NCBI GenBank assembly: GCA_963747335.1
Contig: CAVVEV010000012.1
Span: 186,001 to 250,000, forward strand
From: Prado023 sp963747335
GTDB taxonomy: Bacteria > Actinomycetota > Actinomycetes > S36-B12 > CAIYMF01
Length of the DNA: 64,000 nucleotides
Direction of reading: 5' to 3'
The position numbers were made by a program, and so were the translations under genes. Under the pieces are notes generated by a model, which saw only the letters and a list, made by a program, of their open reading frames with translations, was not told where the DNA came from and ran no database searches. This document shows positions 17,692 through 26,264 of this stretch, piece by piece (the stretch's first letter is position 1; every line of letters begins with the position of its first letter).

Positions 17692-18905
17692 TCACCACTC
17701 CTCCAGGCGCACCCGGAACCCACTGGTCCGCAGCGCGGCGGCCACATGCTCGCAGTGCGCAGGGCCACGGGTCTCCAGGTGCAGGGACACGTCGACCTCA
17801 CCGACCGAGAGCCCGGCCGTCGTGCGCAGGTGCTCGACAGAGATCACGCTGGCCGACAGTCCGGCCACCTCCGCGAGCAGTGCCGCGAGCCCACCGGGCC
17901 GGTCGGAGATGCGCACCCGCAGCTGCAGGTAGCGCCCGGCGGCGACCATGCCGTGCTCCAGCACCCGCGCCAGCAGCAGCGGGTCGACGTTGCCGCCGGA
18001 CAGGACGACGACGACGGGCGGCTCGATGCCCGGTCGCGTCCTCGAGCAGCGCTGCCACCCCGGCGGCCCCGGCGGGCTCCACCAGCAGCTTCGAGCGCTC
18101 CAGGACCAGGAGCAGCCCTCGGGACAGGGAGTCCTCGGACACCGTGCGGATCTCGACGTGCCGATCGGCGATGATCGCCAGCGGTACGACGCCGGGACGG
18201 CCGACCGCGATGCCGTCGGCCATGGTGCTCATGCGCTCGAGTGCGACCGGATGGCCGGCCGCGAGCGAGGCGGGGTAGGCCGCGCGCCTGGGCGGCCTGG
18301 ACGCCGATCACCCGAACGTTGGGGGCCAGCGCACCCATGACGGTCGCGATCCCGGCGACAAGCCCACCTCCGCCGGTGCACACCAGGACGGTGCGCACGT
18401 CCGGCACCTGCTCGAGGATCTCCAACCCGATGGTCCCCTGGCCGACGACGATGTCCTCGTGGTCGAACGGGTGGATCAGCACCGCCCCGGTCCGCTGGGC
18501 GAACTCGGTGGCCGCGACCAGCGCGTCGTCGATGGTCGACCCGACGGTGATGATCTCGGCGCCGTAGGCCCGGGTGGCGGCCAGCTTGGGCAGGGGCGCC
18601 CCGATGGGCATGAACACCGTCGTGTGGATCCCCAGGCCACGGGCGGCCTTGGCCACGCCCTGCGCATGGTTGCCCGCGCTGGCCGCCACAACGCCGGCGG
18701 CCCGCTCCTCCGGGCTCAGCCGCGACAGCCGGACATGGGCGCCGCGCACCTTGAAGGACCCCGCCACCTGCAGGTTCTCGCACTTGAGCCACACCGGTCC
18801 ACCGACCTGGTCGGCGAGGTAGGTGGCCGGGGCCACGGGGGTCACGCGGGCGACCCCCACCAGCAGGTCGCGCGCCTCTCGGATGGCCTGCAGCGTCACG
18901 GGCAT
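17692..18905 (-). CDS. ilvA: Threonine ammonia-lyase (threonine dehydratase), frame disrupted twice
   Basis: PLP-dependent deamination of threonine to 2-oxobutanoate, the first step towards isoleucine. From the ATG at 18905 the catalytic domain is intact, with GSFKVRGA (PLP Lys52), SAGNHAQGVA and LVCTGGGGLVAGIA. The frame then shifts at about 18278-18292, after which STMADGIAVGRPG and KLLVEPAGAAGVAALLE continue in the next frame. A second shift at about 18028-18042 leads to LSGGNVDPLLLARV and a C-terminal ACT domain (RYLQLRVRISDRPGGLAALL). Each shift is explained by one extra base. The biosynthetic-versus-catabolic type cannot be settled; the short C-terminal ACT domain fits the actinobacterial form. 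It starts 39 bases from the divergent MFS gene. Confidence 0.85.
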
Positions 18906-18944
18906 GGGCCCATGGTGGCCCACCCACTGGCAGGATGACCCCTT

Positions 18945-20584
18945 GTGCTGGGTCAACGGGTCTTCGCGTGGGCCCGGCGCACCCCCTACCTGGCCGACCT
19001 CCCCCGCGACGTCGCGGTCCTGTCCTTCGTGGCGTTCGCCGTGGCCCTCGGGTACGGCATCGCGGCCCCGGCCCTGCCCGTGTACGCCCGCACGTTCGGC
19101 GTCTCGGCGTTCCTCGCCTCCACCGTCATCTCCGGCTTCGCGCTGATGCGCCTGCTCAGCGCAGCACCCGCCGGGATCATGGTCGACCGGTTCGGCGAGC
19201 GGCGGATCATGTCGATCGGCATCTGGGTCGTCGCCGGCTCCTCGCTCATGACGGCCCTGGCGCAGAGCTTCGGCCAGCTGCTGGTCCTGCGCGGTGTCGG
19301 CGGGATCGGGTCGTCGATGTTCACGGTCTCGGCCATGGCCCTGCTGCTGCGCACCGCCGGACCCGAGCAGCGCGGACGGGCGTCCGGGGCGTTCCAGGCG
19401 GGGTTCCTGTTCGGCGGCGTGACCGGTCCGGCGATCGGTGGGGCGGTCACCGGCATCTCGATCCGCGCCCCGTTCGTGGTGTACGGACTCACCCTGGTCG
19501 TGGCCGGCCTGCTGGCCTCGCGGTTCCTGTCGCGCACTCCGGTGGAGGTGGCCGCGCGGACGGCCAGCCCCGAGGGTGGGGACATCTCCGAGGGTGCGGG
19601 CCAGCCCCGAGGCACCGGGACAGCCCCGAGGGTAGGGCCAGCGCCGAGGGTGGGGCCAGCCCCGAAGGTGGGGCCAGCTCCGAGGGCAGGGCCAGCCCCG
19701 AGGGTGGGGCCAGCCCCGAGGGTGGGGCCAGCTCCGTGGGTGTGGCCAGCTCCGTGGGTGTGGCCAGCTCCGAAGGTGGGGCCAGCGCCGAGGCAGGGGC
19801 CAGCCCCGAGGGATCCATCATCTCCGACGGGCAGACTGCTGGGGCTGTGCCTGCCGACCCCGGCGCACCACCACCCCGTCGTCTCCACCGCCTCATCAGG
19901 CCGCAGCCCCTTCAGCGCTCAGGCCGGGGCGGCGCAGGGCAGCACGGCTGGCGACGGAGCCGTCGATCCCGCCGGCTCCCCCCGTACGTTCAAGGCACCA
20001 CCGGCGTCCCTGGCCGCCGCCCTGCGCAGCGCGGCCTATCGGGCGGCGCTCATGGTCAACCTGTCCAGCGGCTTCATCGTGTTCGGCTTGCGGATCTCGT
20101 TGGTTCCGCTGTTCGTCACCGAGGGGCTGAAACAGGGCGTCGGACTGGTCGGCATCGGCTTCCTGTGCGCGGCCGCCACCCAGGCCGTGATGCTGATCCC
20201 CGCTGGGCGCTGGACCGACCGGTCAGGTCGGCGGGGCTCGATGCTCGTGGGCACGCGACCCTCACCGTCGCGATGCTCCTGCTCGCACTCGAGACCGGGG
20301 CCGTGGGGTTTCTCCTGGCGATGGCCGCCTCCGGGCTCGCCTCCGCGTTCCTGGCGCCCGCCTCCGCAGCCGTCGTCGGTGACCTCACCCGCGGGTTGTC
20401 GGGCGGTCGAGTGGTCTCCGCCTACCAGATGGTCGGCGACCTCGGCGGGATCCTCGGCCCGCTGATCGCCGGTGCGCTCGCGGACGCAGTCGGATTCCAG
20501 TGGGCGTTCGCAGCCGGGGTGGTGATCGGGCTGCTCACCATGGCCTTCGTCGTCGTCATGCCCGAGACCCTGCGCCGGGAATGA
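18945..20584 (+). CDS. MFS transporter with repeat-containing central linker, frame disrupted
   Basis: A two-domain MFS protein. Helices 1-6 run from the GTG at 18945 to about 19540, with the loop signature AGIMVDRFGERRIM and LRGVGGIGSSMF. Helices 7 onward start at about 20040 (AALMVNLSSGFIVFG), with a second loop signature AGRWTDRSGRRGSML. The two halves are joined by an unusually long linker of about 150 residues. Most of it is encoded by ten 18-base repeats at 19621-19800. Near 20248-20253 the frame changes: the last helices (TLTVAMLLLALETGAVGF to the end MPETLRRE) are read in the next frame, which one missing base would explain. The substrate is unknown. An antiporter of the drug-efflux type is likely. 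Confidence 0.75.
19621..19812 (+). repeat. Tandem 18-bp repeat array inside MFS gene
   Basis: Ten consecutive 18-base units of the type CAGCCCCGAGGGTGGGGC, with a partial eleventh. Units differ from each other at one to four positions. Two degenerate units lie just upstream, near 19564 and 19600. In the frame that links both transporter halves the array encodes the six-residue unit APRVGP; in the next frame it encodes ASPEGG. Confidence 0.9.
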
Positions 20585-20585
20585 C

Positions 20586-20650
20586 CGACCTGCAGAATGC
20601 GGACACCTGTGTCCGCCACGTGCACGCCGTTGTCCGGATCCTGCAGGTCG
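20586..20650. repeat. Palindromic element, copy A, upstream of the DUF559 gene
   Basis: A 65-base element with 20-base arms at 20586-20605 and 20631-20650. The left arm CGACCTGCAGAATGCGGACA equals the reverse complement of the right arm at 18 of 20 positions. The arms surround a 25-base centre. Within it, GCGGACAC and GTGTCCGC (20599-20616) form a second, smaller perfect palindrome. It begins two bases after the MFS stop codon and is related to the element at 21656-21716. Confidence 0.8.
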
Positions 20651-20734
20651 CGACCTGAGGCCCGAGGGGAGGGTACTGACCCACCTGTGGACGACTGCTC
20701 GACGTGAGGCGGGGCGAGCGCGAGGATCTTCTGC

Positions 20735-21634
20735 GTGACGGCGCGGGCGTGGGAGAGAGCTGTGCAGCTGATGACCCGCGAGGGCGGCATCGCCACGCGC
20801 CGGAGCCTGGTCGAGGTCGGTGTCTGCGACCGGATGCTGCGGCGGCGGCTCGCCTCGGGGTTGCTGGTGCCGGTCAACGCCCAGGTGGTGGCGCTGCCCG
20901 GCGTGCCGATCGACCTGCGTCTGCGGACCCTCGCCGCCGCTCTGTCCCACCCCGAGGCGCTTCCCACCGGGCCATCGGCCGCCGTCCTGCTGGGCGCGGG
21001 ACCGTGGCAGCGGATTGACCTCGGCCAGGAGCCCTGGCTCATCGGGAAGCGGGACCGGGGACTGTCCGCACGGTTCGTGAGCCATCCGGGTGCACGGTCC
21101 GTTCGCGCCAGCGGAGTCGTCGTGGCCCATCCGGCCGACGCCGTTGTCGATCTGATGCGGTTCCTGCCAGCGCAGGACGCCCTCGATGTCGGCCAGCAGG
21201 CCCTGCTCCGCCGGACGGTCGGCCTGCAGTGGCTGGGCGCCGAGCACGCCAGGCTGTCACGGCTGCGGGGCGCAACCCAGTTGCGGCGAACCATCCGATT
21301 CCTGGCCGAGGGCACCCGTTCGGAGGCCGAGCGACGGCTCGCGGTCCTGATGCGGCAGGCGGGGATCTCCGGCTGGGCGGCCAACCTGCGTGTCCGCGCC
21401 GGCGGCCGAGCCTACGTCCTGGATCTCGCGTTCGAACGCGAGCGCATCACGGTGGAGGTCGACAGTCGGGCGTTCCACACGGACGCCGACGCTTTCCAGC
21501 GTGACCGGACGAGGCAGAACGACCTCGTCGCCGCGGGGTGGACGGTTCTGCGGTTCACCTGGGAGGACATCGTTGATCGCCCGGCTGACGTCGTGCGTCG
21601 GATTCGCGGGATCTTGGCCCGACGGGCCGCGTGA
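20735..21634 (+). CDS. DUF559 / Vsr-fold endonuclease-like protein with AbiEi-type N-terminus
   Basis: A 299-aa protein. Residues 10-60 (MTREGGIATRRSLVEVGV to the segment LVPVNAQVVALPG) resemble the winged-helix N-terminal domain named after AbiEi antitoxins. The C-terminal 100 residues form a DUF559/Vsr-like PD-(D/E)xK domain. Its core is ERERITVEVDSRAFH, followed by DRTRQNDLVAAGWTVLRFTWEDI. In it the E-V-D acidic residues and the R-x-R-x-x-x-L helix are conserved. Activity is unproven and its DNA target is unknown. Such genes are frequent, multicopy and of unclear role in actinobacteria. The gene is alone, with no toxin partner, and is bracketed by two related palindromic elements. Confidence 0.8.
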   Translation: MTARAWERAVQLMTREGGIATRRSLVEVGVCDRMLRRRLASGLLVPVNAQVVALPGVPIDLRLRTLAAALSHPEALPTGPSAAVLLGAGPWQRIDLGQEPWLIGKRDRGLSARFVSHPGARSVRASGVVVAHPADAVVDLMRFLPAQDALDVGQQALLRRTVGLQWLGAEHARLSRLRGATQLRRTIRFLAEGTRSEAERRLAVLMRQAGISGWAANLRVRAGGRAYVLDLAFERERITVEVDSRAFHTDADAFQRDRTRQNDLVAAGWTVLRFTWEDIVDRPADVVRRIRGILARRAA

Positions 21635-21655
21635 GCCTCGGCCTCGGGCGCGTCG

Positions 21656-21716
21656 ACTGGCAGGAACCGGACAAATATGTCCGTCTGGTGCAGGCCACTG
21701 TCCGGATTCCGCCAGT
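21656..21716. repeat. Palindromic element, copy B, downstream of the DUF559 gene
   Basis: A 61-base element with 18-base arms at 21656-21673 and 21699-21716. The left arm ACTGGCAGGAACCGGACA equals the reverse complement of the right arm at 15 of 18 positions. The arms surround a 25-base centre. The centre has the same length as in copy A and shares 16 of 25 bases with it. Copy B has the same orientation as copy A and starts 22 bases after the DUF559 stop codon. Confidence 0.8.
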
Positions 21717-21818
21717 CCGTGGTCGGAGGCGGGGCGGGCGGGGCGCGGCGCCCAGCGCGAGGGTGGCGGGGCGGCACGCGGGGCGGGGGTGGCGTCCGGG
21801 CATCGCTAGCCTTCAGGC

Positions 21819-22525
21819 GTGACCGACCAACCGACGACCGCGCCGGGAGTCCGTCGGCCCCTGGCCGCGTTGGTCGCGCCCGACTGGGCTGCGGCACTCG
21901 CCCCGCAGGCCGATCGCATCAGCGCCATGGGTGACTTCCTGCGCGCCGAGCTCGCCGCGGGCCGGGGCTACCTGCCCGCCGGGGCGAACGTGCTCCGGGC
22001 GTTCGCACGCCCCATGGCCGACGTCCGGGTCCTGATCGTCGGACAGGACCCCTACCCCACCCCCGGCCACGCGGTCGGACTGTCCTTCTGCGTGGCCCCG
22101 GACGTCCGGCCGGTGCCGCGCAGCCTGGCCAACATCTACCGGGAACTCGCACGACGATCTCGGCTGCCCCACGCCCCCGTCCGGCGATCTGACCCCGTGG
22201 GCGGACCAGGGCGTCCTGCTGCTCAACAGGGTGCTGACCGTGACGCCCGGCAACTCCGGCTCGCACCGCGGCAAGGGCTGGGAGGAGATCACGCGAGGCC
22301 GCCATCCGTGCCCTGGTCGCACGCGGTGGGCCGCTCGTCGCGATCCTCTGGGGGCGTGACGCCCAGGGCCTGACACCGATGCTCGGTGACACCCCGCGGA
22401 TCACCTCCGCCCACCCCAGCCCCATGTCGGCCGACCGCGGCTTCTTCGGGTCGCGCCCGTTCAGCCGAGCCAACGCCGCGCTGGTGGCGCAGGGGGCGGA
22501 CCCGGTGGAGTGGTGCCTGACCTGA
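21819..22525 (+). CDS. ung: Uracil-DNA glycosylase, family 1, frame disrupted twice
   Basis: Removes uracil from DNA. From the GTG at 21819 the N-terminus is intact, with LIVGQDPYPTPGHAVGLSF (catalytic Asp; Pro replaces the usual His, as often in actinobacteria) and RSLANIYREL. Near 22149-22155 the frame shifts: the next part reads LTPWADQGVLLLNRVLTV, then PGNSGSHRGKGWE. Near 22285-22297 it shifts again and ends with LVAILWGRDAQ, HPSPMSADRGFFGSRPFSRAN and a stop at 22523-22525. Each shift equals one extra base. All catalytic elements (GQDPY, LLLN, HPSP) are present, which argues for sequence error over decay. Confidence 0.88.
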
Positions 22526-22687
22526 GGAGCGGCCGCGCACCCGTCCCCCATCCACTCCCGACCCCGCGGGCTGGTGATCCCTGCACGTTCGCGACGCCAG
22601 GTCGCCAACCAGAATGGATCATCGGGGCCGGCCCGGGCGGGCGCTGGAGCGGCTCACCGGCGGCGGCGCGGAGTGGCGCGTCGGGAG

Positions 22688-22713
22688 GTGGAACGGCGCA
22701 CGGGCCGTTCCAC
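22688..22713. terminator. Hairpin between convergent ung and mutL-like genes
   Basis: Perfect 10-bp stem GTGGAACGGC / GCCGTTCCAC with a six-base loop. It sits between two convergent genes and could terminate both. There is no T-tract, which is common for actinobacterial terminators. Confidence 0.5.
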
Positions 22714-22738
22714 GCGGGCACGAACTGAGAGGCGCCCC

Positions 22739-24132
22739 TCAGCCGGCCCGGACGAGCGCCTCGGCCAGGGCGCGGGCCGCCTCCGGGCGGCCGGCCAGCT
22801 CGAGCAGGCCGATCGGGGCCAGCAGGTACTGCCGGTCGATGAGCACCCGCGCCTGATCGGGCAGCCGCCACCCTCCGGCGAAATCGGCCAGGACCTCGGA
22901 GAGGATGCTCTGGGCGGCACCGGTATCGGCGTGCCGCAGGACGCCGCCGGAACCGATCAGCAGCCCCACGTGCGTCAGGTCGCGCGAGCCCTCCGCGCCG
23001 GGGCGGGCATGGCGACGGACCGCGATGACGGCCGCGAGCCGGGCCAGAGCCAGATCGTCGGCCACGTCAGCCGCGACTTCCCGGCAGGAGGCCGACGTCG
23101 GCCCGGCGCCGGGCCGCAGCGACGCCCAGCTCCTCAGCAGGACCGGCCTCACCTCCGGCCGCCGGCTCCAGCAGTCGCTCGACGAGGGCCGCCGCGACGA
23201 CGTCCTCGGCGCTCCAGCGCATCCCCAGGTCACCCTCGACCGTCCGACCGTGCCAGAGGGTCTCGACCGCCTCGTCGGGCATCTGCTCGTCGGGAGTGAG
23301 CACGCTGTAGACGTCGGTCGTCGCCCCGCCGATGTCCAGCGCCATCACGTCCCCGCTCGCTCCAGGGAATGCGGCGAGGACCTCGGCGACGACCTCGATC
23401 CCGGCGAGGACCGCATCCGGCGTCGCGCACGCCACCAGCCGGGCGAACCGGGGACCCCGCGAGAGGCCCTTGCCACCGATCACGTGCGCGATGAACACCT
23501 CCCGGATGGCCCGACGGGCAGGCCCCGGGTGCAGTGCGCCGATCCGGGGGATCACGTTGTCGGTCGGCAGCACCACCCGACGCCGCGAGCGCAGCAGGGC
23601 GGCGGCCTCGTCGGAGGCGTCCGCGTTTCCGGCGAGCACGACCGGGACGCCCAACCCGGACCGGCCAAGGACGCGGGCGTTGTGCAGCAGGACCTCGCTG
23701 TCGCCCCCATCGGTCCCACCGACGACGAGCAGGACGTCGGGGGTCGCGGCGGCCAGCCCCTCGATCCCCGAGTCGTCGAGGCGGCCTGCGGACACGGCCA
23801 CCACGCGGGCTCCCGCGGACAGCGCCACGCGCCGACCGGCCTCCGCGGAGATGACCCGCTCGTGGCCGACCACGGCCAGGCGCAACCCGCCGCCGGCAGA
23901 CGAGCACGCGACGAGCGATGCCTCTGCCACCCGTCCCACGCCGAGGCCCGACGACGGCGGCGTCCAGGCCGGCAAGGACGTCGGTGCTCGAGGTGGTCGG
24001 GTGCTGCGCCGTGGCCACCACGGCCCCGTCAGGACCGATCGCTGCGGCCTTGGTGAACGTCGAACCGACGTCCACGCACACCACGATGCCGCCGGGGGGC
24101 GAACCCGCTGGCGGCATCGCGTCAGCCTGCAT
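22739..24132 (-). CDS. MutL/GlmL-type ATPase (glutamate mutase accessory family), frame disrupted twice
   Basis: An ASKHA-fold ATPase of about 463 aa across three frames. The N-terminal phosphate-1 motif is VCVDVGSTFTKAAAIG. The middle frame has HERVISAEAGRRVA, LLVVGGTDGGDSEVL, AHVIGGKGLS and the second phosphate motif MALDIGGATTDVYSV. The C-terminal frame has DLTHVGLLIGSGGVLRHA. This order is typical of the MutL family (PF13941), thought to chaperone or reactivate B12-dependent carbon-skeleton mutases or aminomutases. The shifts lie at about 23945-23963 and 23080-23092 and each is explained by one extra base. No mutase gene is visible nearby. It starts 11 bases after the substrate-binding lipoprotein gene and is probably cotranscribed with it. 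Confidence 0.75.
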
Positions 24133-24143
24133 GTCGGGCGACC

Positions 24144-25436
24144 CTATCCCCGGCCGTTCATGATGCTGGTGACCTTCTCCGAGGCATCTGCGGTGGCCTG
24201 CTCAACCGTCGTGGACCCGCTGAAGATCGTCACCAGCATGTCCGGCAGCACCTGCGCAGTCTCGACGTTGATCCAGTAGGGGCTCACCGGCGTGAACCTG
24301 GAGTTGGTCGCTGCCACGTCAGCGACCGCGAGGAACGCGTTGCCCTGGTGGCCCGCGAACGCACCCTCCTGGTTGGGGATGACCCCGCTCGCCGCGAGCT
24401 TCGTCTGCATCTCCAGCCCGCTCAGGATCTCGATCCACTGCACGGCCAGGGCCTGCTGTTCGCTCCTGGCCGGGACCGCCAGGTCGGATCCGCGGAAGAG
24501 GACCGGGGAGGTGGATCCAGCGGCGGTGCCCGGCAGGGCGAACGCTCCCACGTCACCCTTCAGGTCGCCGGTGTCCAGGAGTCCCGGGACCCACCAGGAG
24601 TCGATCATCATGCCCACGTTCCCCGTCGTGAACGCCTCGACGTTGCCGTTCTCGTCTGCCTCGAGGGGTGCCTTGGAGTACGCCCCCACCAGGCCCTTGA
24701 GGGTGGTCAGCCCACGCACGGACTCTGCGGAGTCCAGGGTCCCGGTCCAGGAGTCCCCGTCCTGCTCCGCGATCTCCCCGCCGGCGTCCCACACGAACGG
24801 CACGGCGCTCACCCAGGACCTGCCCGGGAAGTAGAACGCTGAGTAGTCGGGGTTCTTCGCATTGGCCTGCTGCAGCTTCTCGGCAGCGGTTGCGAGCTCC
24901 TCGAGCGACGTCGGGACCTCGACACCCGCGTCCTTGAACTGGCCCTTGTGGTAGACCACGACGCGCACCCCACCGTAGTACGGGATCCCGTAGCGGATCC
25001 CGTCCAGCTCGCCCGAGGGCCGTGATCCGGGGAGCATCTGGTCGACCCCGAGGTCGCCGGCATACTGGGTCAGATCGGCGAGCAGGCCCGCGTCGGCGTA
25101 CTTGGCGGTCAGCGTGTTGCCGATCTCGACGACGTCCGGGGCCGAGTCGCCGCCCAGTGCGGTCGCCAGCTTGTCCTGGATCCCGGGCCACTGCTGGACC
25201 TCGACGTCGACGACGACATCGGGGTACTGCTCCTGGAACCGGTCCGTGGCCTCGTCGATCACCGACTGCGGCTGGCTGTCGTCCATGAGCCAGACCGTGA
25301 GGGTGCCTGTCGCGGTCGCGGCTGGTGTCGATGCGGCGTCGGTGGCGGAGTCGGTAGCGGTGCCGGAACCGCTCGTGCAGGCGGTGAGACTCAGGACCGT
25401 GACGGCAAGCGCCGCAATCCCGGTGTGGAGCTTCAT
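24144..25436 (-). CDS. ABC-transporter extracellular solute-binding lipoprotein (family 1, sugar type)
   Basis: A 430-aa exported lipoprotein. The signal peptide ends in the lipobox LTAC (Cys20), followed by a Ser/Thr/Ala-rich linker. The mature part is a family 1 solute-binding fold with TLTVWLMDDSQPQSVIDE, DVVEIGNTLTAKYADAG, GIPYYGGVRVVVYHKGQF and the hinge segment VGMMIDSWW. Carbohydrate-type ligands are usual for the family, but the actual ligand is unknown. No permease or ATPase gene flanks it, so it must use components encoded elsewhere. It is upstream of the MutL-like gene with an 11-base gap. Confidence 0.88.
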   Translation of the reverse strand: MKLHTGIAALAVTVLSLTACTSGSGTATDSATDAASTPAATATGTLTVWLMDDSQPQSVIDEATDRFQEQYPDVVVDVEVQQWPGIQDKLATALGGDSAPDVVEIGNTLTAKYADAGLLADLTQYAGDLGVDQMLPGSRPSGELDGIRYGIPYYGGVRVVVYHKGQFKDAGVEVPTSLEELATAAEKLQQANAKNPDYSAFYFPGRSWVSAVPFVWDAGGEIAEQDGDSWTGTLDSAESVRGLTTLKGLVGAYSKAPLEADENGNVEAFTTGNVGMMIDSWWVPGLLDTGDLKGDVGAFALPGTAAGSTSPVLFRGSDLAVPARSEQQALAVQWIEILSGLEMQTKLAASGVIPNQEGAFAGHQGNAFLAVADVAATNSRFTPVSPYWINVETAQVLPDMLVTIFSGSTTVEQATADASEKVTSIMNGRG

Positions 25437-25595
25437 GGCATCCCCTCGGGGTGTCAGGTGTCGGACTCGTGCGCCGCCCGGCGAGTCGTCGGGTGTGTCA
25501 GGGACGATTCAAGCGCGTCCGGGCCACCGCCTGCTGCATTCGGGCCACCCCGGCGCGAGTTGCGCCGATCTGCTGCGGGCGCGACCCTTGGGGGC

Positions 25596-26264
25596 ATGTG
25601 GTTGCAGTCCCGCCGTCGCGATGTCCCGGTGTCCCCGGAGCGAGCTCTGCCAGGGCGCCCTGACTACGACTACCCGGTTGCCCGTGTGCACGACGTCCTG
25701 GGCACGTCCATGCTCGGACCGTTCCCCGCGGGCGTGGTCACCTTGTACCTGGGCATGGGCTGCTTCTGGGGCGCGGAGAAGCGCCTGTGGCAGTTGCCCG
25801 GTGTGCACACGACGGCTGCCGGCTACCAGGGCGGGTCCACGCCCCATCCCACGTACAGCGAGGTCTGCACCGGCATGACGGGCCACGCCGAGATGGTCAT
25901 GGTGGCCTATGACCCGACCGTCGTCGCCACGATCGACGTGCTGCGGGTGTTCTGGGAGAACCACGACCCCACGCAGGGCATGCGCCAGGGCAACGATGTG
26001 GGCAGCCAGTACCGCAGCGCGGTCTACTGGAGCACACCCGATCAGCAGGCCCTGGTCGAGAGCAGCGCCGCAGCCTACGACGAGGTGCTGCGCGCCGAGG
26101 GGTTCGACCCCGTCACCACCGAGCTCGGCCCAGCCCTGCAGGACGGCGAGGTCGTCCTGCCGTTCTACTACGCAGAGCCCCACCACCAGCAGTACCTGCA
26201 CAAGAACCCCCACGGCTACGACTGTCACGCGCACACCGGCATCCTGTTGCCGGAGATCGGATGA
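25596..26264 (+). CDS. msrA: Peptide methionine sulfoxide reductase MsrA
   Basis: Reduces methionine-S-sulfoxide in oxidised proteins and free amino acid. The 222-aa protein carries the catalytic GMGCFWGAEK (Cys56), GYQGGSTPHPTYSEVCTGMTGH, FWENHDPTQGMRQGNDVGSQYRS (quoted in two parts: FWENHDPT and GNDVGSQYRS) and a C-terminal part with FYYAEPHHQQYL. The N-terminal extension of about 45 residues is usual for the actinobacterial long form. The ATG at 25596 was chosen because the upstream frame has no resemblance to the family. The stop overlaps the next start by four bases (ATGA). Confidence 0.95.
   Translation: MWLQSRRRDVPVSPERALPGRPDYDYPVARVHDVLGTSMLGPFPAGVVTLYLGMGCFWGAEKRLWQLPGVHTTAAGYQGGSTPHPTYSEVCTGMTGHAEMVMVAYDPTVVATIDVLRVFWENHDPTQGMRQGNDVGSQYRSAVYWSTPDQQALVESSAAAYDEVLRAEGFDPVTTELGPALQDGEVVLPFYYAEPHHQQYLHKNPHGYDCHAHTGILLPEIG

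Noticed and set aside
19621..19812. CRISPR array
   Set aside because: The 18-base units are directly contiguous with no spacers and lie within a coding frame.
20735..21634. Type IV toxin-antitoxin system, based on the AbiEi-like N-terminus
   Set aside because: No AbiEii-type nucleotidyltransferase toxin gene is adjacent, and the protein ends in a nuclease-fold domain instead of an antitoxin domain.
22461..23299. Overlapping frames on both strands between ung and the MutL-like gene
   Set aside because: They are shadows of ung, the MutL-like gene and a G/C-rich intergenic stretch, with no conserved domain.
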